Below, one piece after another: positions 57,681 to 64,000 of a DNA stretch of 64,000 nt. The position numbers and the translations under genes were made by a program. The DNA comes from Monocercomonoides exilis (Eukaryota > Preaxostyla > Oxymonadida > Polymastigidae), in NCBI GenBank assembly GCA_001643675.2, contig LSRY02000020.1, forward strand, positions 935,001 to 999,000, read 5' to 3'. Below the pieces are notes generated by a model, which was not told the origin of the DNA, ran no database searches, and saw only the letters and a program-made list of their open reading frames with translations. How positions within the stretch are numbered: the stretch's first letter is position 1; the number at the start of each line of letters is the position of its first letter.

Positions 57681-59868
57681 CTAGGTGACAGTCGAATCGC
57701 GTGAAATGATTAACATATTCTTTCTTATTTGTAGCTTCTAATGTTTATTAAATTACGATTATTGAACGACTCTCACTCCTTATCGATCTTTCTTTTATTA
57801 TGAACAATAAAATTTTATAATGGGTTAGATCAACATGATGAATTGGTTGTTTCCATATCTTTGAATGGAAAACGAAAAACACAGTGTGACCTCGTATGAA
57901 CATGTTTATTTTTGATTCTTATTCATAATCTGTTTGCTATTTATTTTAAAACATTTTGAACAAAGGAAACAGAAGTTAAGATCATTGTTTTCTTTGCTTT
58001 ATTGGAGATCTGCTTAAATAAAAATCAACAACAAGCAAAATCGTTTGTCCATTTTACAGATATTAGAATATACACCTATTTAAAATTAATTTGTTTGTTA
58101 TTAACATTTTTTGTCCAATAATAATATTAACACTTAAAATAGCTGCAGTGGTACAGAAAGTTACATGAAATTAAAGAAATGAAAGGATTTATGGAAAAAA
58201 ATTGTGAAAGAAAAATTTAACTCGACTTGCCTCAGAGAATTATTCATGAAAAGACACTTAATGAATGAAAATGGGAAACATTTGATGAAAGAAACAACTT
58301 TGTTGAAAAAACGTTTTGCCAATTATTGTTTGAAGAATATTGAATATTTTATATGATTAAACGATACACTATTAAAAAAATATTTGGAGTCATTTTCAAA
58401 AAAGATGAAAAGAAAATAAGAGGAAAACAGAGAAAAACTTTTAAGTGGTCTTTACGAATGCTATATGAAGCTTGGAAATAATTTCCTTTTGAGCTATCTA
58501 TCAATTCATGTGCTCTGCTTCTGAATGTTGCGTTGAAGAAAGAGTGAAAGATGATATACGATGAAACAAAGGTGGGAAATGAAAAATTGTTGACACAATA
58601 GCTTCATGTTTGTCATTATGAGTTGTCTGTTAATTGTTAATTAACTATCGATTAATCTCAAATAATAAACTAGAAGATCAAACAATCAATGATTTCTGTT
58701 TTGAAGTTCAAAATCAATAAAAACAATATTTACTATTTTTTGTTGAGAACAAAATAAACAAGCATTCTTTTTTTTTGTTTTAAACAAATCATAAATACAT
58801 CACTTATATTTGATAAAAGCAAAAACAACATTTCTATTTTTTCTTAAAGGCTTTTTGCATTTCAGAAAACTCAAACTTTCTTATCTTCGCTTTATTTTTG
58901 TCAAATAAAAACATAAAAAAATTGAGAAAAAAAATAATATATATTAACAAAATATCAAAAAAGAATGTTAATTATTGTAAATTAGATAAATAAAAAACAA
59001 GAAGCTTAACTTGCACATCTCCATTTTTCTTCTCCTTCTCTTCCAATCCTCCTCTTTCGATCCTCCTCTTCCTCTTTTTCTTTGCTTATTTCCCCTTCTT
59101 TCTTCTTCCAATCTATCCATCTCGGGAACTCTTCCAGTTCTGCTGCTGTTTCTCTCGCAAAATGCAGCCCAAACGCAACTGAGATTCTTTAAACCAATTA
59201 ACAAAAAGCTTATAAGCGATATGTGTAATTATATCATCATCAAAAATTGAAGAACACCACGCATAGCAACTTTAACTTTTTCAATCATTAAGTGTCTTTT
59301 CATGAATAATTCTCTGAGGCAAGTCGAGTTAAATTTTTCTTTCACAATTTTTTTCCATAAATCCTTTCATTTCTTTAATTTCATGTAACTTTCTGTACCA
59401 CTGCAGCTATTTTAAGTGTTAATATTATTATTGGACAAAAAATGTTAATAACAAACAAATTAATTTTAAATAGGTGTATATTCTAATATCTGTAAAATGG
59501 ACAAACGATTTTGCTTGTTGTTGATTTTTATTTAAGCAGATCTCCAATAAAGCAAAGAAAACAATGATCTTAACTTCTGTTTCCTTTGTTCAAAATGTTT
59601 TAAAATAAATAGCAAACAGATTATGAATAAGAATCAAAAATAAACATGTTCATACGAGGTCACACTGTGTTTTTCGTTTTCCATTCAAAGATATGGAAAC
59701 AACCAATTCATCATGTTGATCTAACCCATTATAAAATTTTATTGTTCATAATAAAAGAAAGATCGATAAGGAGTGAGAGTCGTTCAATAATCGTAATTTA
59801 ATAAACATTAGAAGCTACAAATAAGAAAGAATATGTTAATCATTTCACGCGATTCGACTGTCACCTAG
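57681..59868. mobile_element. Foldback element with 590 bp inverted repeats, beside fragment C
   Basis: Arms about 57681-58271 and 59278-59868; the ends read CTAGGTGACAGTCGAATCG and its complement. ATTAT occurs directly on both sides (57676-57680 and 59869-59873), a likely 5 bp target duplication; a 3 bp TTA reading is possible if the end is taken as TCTAGG. The 1 kb interior is AT-rich with only a low-complexity frame near 59000-59200 and no transposase, so it is non-autonomous. It is not the same element as the one in copy A. Confidence 0.85.
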
Positions 59869-59873
59869 ATTAT

Positions 59874-60229
59874 ATTTCTCCATTAAATAATAATATCTTA
59901 TTGTTAAAGATATATTTAAAAAGAAAAGTGCTGGTGGATTCTGAATTATGAATATCAAAAAAAAGTTTAAAAAAAATTTTTGTTGTTTGTTCATTAAAAA
60001 ATTGATAAAGAACAACACTGAATGATTTGAAAAACGAACAAATAGAAAACAATAACTTAGTTCGTTATTAGCTTTAACTTGATGCATTCTGATTCATCGA
60101 TTTTTTCATTTTATTCGAGAAAAGAAAAAAAAAGTTAATAGATTAAAAAAATTTATAATTCAAACTTCCATTTATTAATTAATATTATTGACAGCCAATG
60201 TTTTCAAAAATGTGAAAAAAGAGCTTTCT
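59874..60229. other. AT-rich spacer
   Basis: Nothing supported. Confidence 0.4.
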
Positions 60230-60957
60230 TCTTGTCATTTGTGAGCAAAAGAATCCATGTGCGATTGAATTATAGAATGTCTAACTCCATGTGGTGGTGA
60301 ACTTTTGCGTAACATAGACCAGAGACTTTCTATGCTGTTTGTGTGAGTGTTTGTATTTTTATCAATGAATGTTTTTTTGCAGTTGTCCATTCAATGTATG
60401 TTGCATAGATTTTCCATTCTATCTCAGGCCCACCAGCTGTAGCTGTTGATCATTGAACCCAATTCAATGTGTCTTCTTACCGAAGAATGCAAAGAATGCT
60501 TTTTTCTGTCTGGAACCATTTCCATAAACATATTGCGTTTTTCTTTTCCTGTTTGAGATACGTCAGTATCACAAAAAACCCACTGCTAAGGTTTTTTCCT
60601 TCCTTTTTTGAATTTTCTGCTAAATAATAGAATTTCATCTATTTGAACAATTCAATTTTTTCTTCCGATTCTTCTCTTCATGATTTGCATCTAACCGAAA
60701 CGCTGTTCCCCTGAAAGCGGGAACAAATATGGCAAACAGTTTTTTTGGACAGATTTGTGAGTAAAGTTGCTTGTTTTGCTGTTATATTTATCCAAAAGAA
60801 TAGTGACGATTTCATAAATTGATGCAATTTTATTCGAATATTTCCAAATATTGTATTTTTCCTAAAGCTGACTGATAGGTGATGGAAACGGTAGCGAAAT
60901 CTTTCATCTGCTTCTTTTTTGAATCCAATCTTCTTTTTGCATTTGCTGCAGAAAATT
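60230..60957 (-). pseudogene. Decayed Merlin (IS1595-like) transposase
   Basis: On the minus strand from 60957: FCSKCKKKIGFKKEADERF (first zinc pair kept; second pair lost), SFRKNTIF, FFWINITAKQATLLTNLSKK, then after stops VQIDEILLFSRKFKKGRK with a TAG before QWVFC, MVPDRKKHSL, a frame change, a degraded second-Asp region (EIEWKIY) and NTNTHTNSIESLWSMLRK followed by PPHGVRHS. The order is that of the intact Merlin transposase at 30 kb but the sequence is clearly different, so it is a separate, older lineage. Inverted repeats were not located. Confidence 0.85.
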
Positions 60958-61089
60958 TACTTCTCAACCAGATTCATTTCCTCAAGAAAATCAACTGTTT
61001 TATCTTCATCGTTGAAGGTTTGGCTCAATTTGGATATTTCTGATTTTTTTTTATTTGAATTTTCCATATTTAATAATGTTTTTTGTCCG

Positions 61090-64000
61090 CCTATTCGGAT
61101 TGCACCGATAATTGATTCAAACTCCATTTCCCTTCAGACCATTGGACATTCACTGGCAACCAAAGCAGACTCACTGCAAGGTTGGGTGCTAAGCCAGCTC
61201 GGTGTCCAAACGCTGCCTACGCTAATTTCCGCTTCTGCGTCGGTAATTTCTCAATCAAGTCTTCCAGAAACAGAAGGAAAAGCAACACAAGAAAAAAGAA
61301 CAGATGAAGAATCAGACTCAGACCTTCATGAAAGGGCTGCTGAAGTTTTTCATTGCATTTTCAGTCAAGAACTAAATAAATCCATATTTAATCTACAGCT
61401 TCCTTCTATTTCTGTGGAAAATATCGAACAAGAATATGCGCTTCAGGATCTGAGCCCAGCATTGCCGCCAGCACCTCACCTTTTCCAAAAATCTGCTTAT
61501 TTATTTAATGATACGTTGGATTCTGCTGGATATAAAATTGAGCTGTGTTTGTATCAGGCTTTCAAGGCTCAGCTTCTGAACTTGGAAATCTCAGACCCTC
61601 ATTGTGAAAGCAGAGAGAGGGGAACTGATGTGTTACTTCTTATAGCGAAGGCTTTGCAGGAGGCGAGAACAACCAGGCAACAAGGAAGATTTGGTTTTCG
61701 GATGGCGGAGCAAATGAAATCAGAGAATGTGATAGGATTATTAACCGAACGGCAAGAGCAGATTTTTAAGGAGATAAGATTAACGACAAGCTCCTCAACC
61801 CCAGTGAAGTCAACGAGCATAAAGTCAGCAATTTCCTTATGGTCAAAAGGAGAGAGGAACTCAACAACACAGGGGCTCCCAAGAAGATATTTCACTGGTC
61901 CAAGAAAGATCTGGGGCTCACAGTTTTTTCGGAGAGGACTCCGCTCACATGCAGAACGAGGAGGAAAGCGGCAGAGAGATGGATGTGCCACAACGAATTG
62001 GAGATACTACGTTTAAAGTTAGAGTCAACAACAAAGATAGAATATGGAGTGAGGAAAGGATTTATATGCAGGACAAGGATTGGAGGAAGAACGGAGTTTT
62101 TCATGGAAGCTTGGGAAAGAATTGGTGGTGCCAAGTTGATCAGACAGTGTGTGAAGGGGATGTGGAAAAGCAAACACATAAGAAGGAAGCTAAGGGATAT
62201 GCAGTGCAGAGATGGACCTGTGCACTCAAATGAAGAACAAATAAAAGCGTTCACAGATCTTTTGAAGGAGCAGATAGAGACAGGAATTGTGGAGGGGATA
62301 AGGTCAGAAGATGTGAGGCACAGAAGCAACGTGTTTTTGATCAGAAAGAAATCGGGAGCATGGAGACAGATACTGGATTGCAGGAGATTAAACACAGCCT
62401 TGATAAAGACACACTTCAAATGCGACAACGAAAAGACTGTGGAGCGTGTGCTGAGAGGACAAGATTACGCAGTAACAGTGGATTTACAACAGGCCTACTA
62501 TCTGCTTCCGGTTTCCAAAGACCTAAGACCGTATTTGGCTTTCAGATTTTCTGGAAAAGACCACGCATTAAAATGAATGCCGTTTGGTTTTGTGGATGCT
62601 CCAATAATTTTCACGCAGGCGATGATGAAGATGAATTCAGAAATAAGGCAATGATGGGATGTTAGTGAGATCGCATATTTGGGCGATTTCATTATATCGC
62701 ACGAGAACAAGATAAACTTTGCACAGGCCACCAAAGAGATTATCAGATTTCTGGAAGAACGAGGTCGATTGGTGAACCAGTAGAAAAGCCAGTTGATCCC
62801 AAGAAAAAGGTTTTCTTTTTTTGGCTTCGAGTGGGACTCGTCGAAGATGAAGGTTCGGCTTGCAAGAGATAGAAGAAAAGCACTGACTCGCTTGTGTCGC
62901 AGATGTGAAAAAGATTGCATGAAAGCAAGAATTGTGAAAGTGAGTGATCTGGCTTCTTTTATTGGAAAACTCAACGCTGTTCGGTTTGTTCAGCCAGACA
63001 CTTCTCTATGGCTTCACTCCATGCATCGTATGCTACAGATAGGAATAAAGGAAAGAGGATGGAAAGGCAAATTGAGGTTGAATGCTTCAATCCGGCAGCA
63101 GATTCGGCAATGGATATCGAAGTTGAGAGCACACCCAAGACGCAGGCTTATCCCAGTATTTTCCCCGGATGCAACTCTAACAACGGATGCATCGGAGACG
63201 GCTTGGGGAGCATCTCTTCTCTTGAACAACATGCTCCTCGATGCACGCAATCCGTTCCACCACCTCGTGAGGAAACAATCGTCCAATTTTAGTGAACTGA
63301 TGGATGTCTAACTTGCTCTCAGTCACTTCTCACCAATCCTTTTGGAACATCATGTTCACTTTCTTCACCCAAGATCGGATAACACATCTGTGGTGTTCAA
63401 CATAAACAGGTGGAATGCAGGGAAGAGGCTTCGAACAGTGCTGAGGAAATTACGGAGACTCAAACAAGATCTAGGCATAGAGTTGAGTGCGTCACAAGTT
63501 AAAGGTGGACTGAACACAAGAGCAGATGCGTCATCACGACTGGAGAGAGCAGGAGACTACGAGGTGCAGGAAGAAGAATGGGAAAAGATAATGACGAAAC
63601 TCTCCATTGCTCCAACCCTGGACGCGTTTGCAGTGCAACACAACCGCAAAGTGGGAAGATGGTACGGAGTAGGAAGTCAGCTCGCAGAAGACGGACTGAT
63701 GTTTCCCTGGAAAAACGAAGTCGTGTTAGCTCATCCACCGATCCCTCTTGTGATTCCGACTATCCAGAAAGCACGACAGGAGAGAGCACAAGTGATTTAA
63801 CTCCTGCCGAATTGGAAGGGATAGAATTTGGAAAGCATGTTAAGGTCCAATCCCCGTTTGGAATGGACTTGGAAAAATCAGAAGGAGGTTCTGTGGAAGG
63901 GTCCATAAATGCAATGGACATGTGCGAGTCTTCCACCAGGTCGATTGAGAATAATCTGGCTGAATGCACTTTACGAGATGGAGAACAATGGTGGAAGAAT
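61090..64000 (+). pseudogene. DIRS-like retrotransposon relic (gag-like and RT/RNase H), cut by window end
   Basis: A gag-like frame (to 62016, no Met near its start) overlaps the polymerase frame (from about 61839), as in DIRS elements. The polymerase shows RQILDCRRLN, HFKCDNEKTV, VTVDLQQAYYLLPV, MPFGFVDAPIIFTQAM, then YLGD where a polymerase needs YLDD, FFGFEWDSSKM, RNase H-type TTDASETAWGASLL, SDNTSVVFNINRW and GGLNTRADASSRL, and a tail LLPNWKG ... SLPPGR typical of the region before the tyrosine recombinase. Nonsense codons include two TGA at Arg-like positions, and TAA/TAG at Gln-like positions. The YLGD change would kill activity. The recombinase, if present, lies beyond the window. Confidence 0.8.

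Noticed and set aside
1-64000. Assignment to a named oxymonad with TAA/TAG as Gln
   Set aside because: Intact genes contain many CAA/CAG codons and no internal TAA/TAG; the evidence in decayed genes is also explained by C-to-T decay.
1-64000. tRNA genes
   Set aside because: No GTTCRANNC T-arm with matching cloverleaf was found on either strand by eye.

Overview
This is eukaryotic nuclear DNA from an AT-rich protist. Protein genes are split by short GT-AG introns (about 46 to 250 bp, with 5' splice sites mostly GTNTG), there are no operons or ribosome binding sites, and the recognisable proteins are eukaryotic: histone H2A, a Cdc25 phosphatase, an MRG15/Eaf3-type chromatin protein, a cyclin and a START-domain protein. 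Many proteins carry long Ser, Glu or Lys runs encoded by TCT/TTC or GAA repeats. I cannot name the species. The standard code fits the intact genes, which use only CAA/CAG for Gln, although TAA/TAG appear at several Gln-compatible sites in decayed genes.

Layout. (1) About 945-11967 is an almost perfect palindrome with 5.5 kb arms around a 30 bp centre. Each arm holds, from the outside in, a Ser-rich membrane RING-like gene and two convergent-facing glycosyltransferase genes, one with a bacterial-type GT-D domain. One RING copy keeps its 5' exon but has a one-base frameshift; the other is in frame but cut off inside its first intron. (2) 12.8-29 kb is gene dense: MRG protein, cyclin, Cdc25, a long low-complexity protein, H2A and a START protein, all apparently intact. 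(3) 29-64 kb is gene poor and full of mobile DNA: a complete Merlin (IS1595-like) transposon with 8 bp target duplications, three long-inverted-repeat (foldback) elements, two copies of an unusual DDE-transposase gene (one fused to a ubiquitin-specific-protease domain), a further 5' fragment of that family, a rotted second Merlin transposase, and a rotted DIRS-like retrotransposon running off the right end.

The most interesting part is the transposase family at 37.7-43.1 kb (copy A), 51.6-54.45 kb (copy B) and 57.2-57.7 kb (fragment C). Copies A and B share a D / D / HGKSE-D core and conserved introns, and each is followed by a short structure whose 10 bp stem shows three compensated base-pair changes and which can also form a pseudoknot. 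Copy A joins a USP deubiquitinase domain to the transposase in one reading frame. Copies A and C were each interrupted in the same exon by a different foldback element; removing the element and one copy of its TA target from A brings the two halves of the codon series back together.

No tRNA, rRNA, CRISPR array or recognisable non-coding RNA gene was seen apart from that structure.
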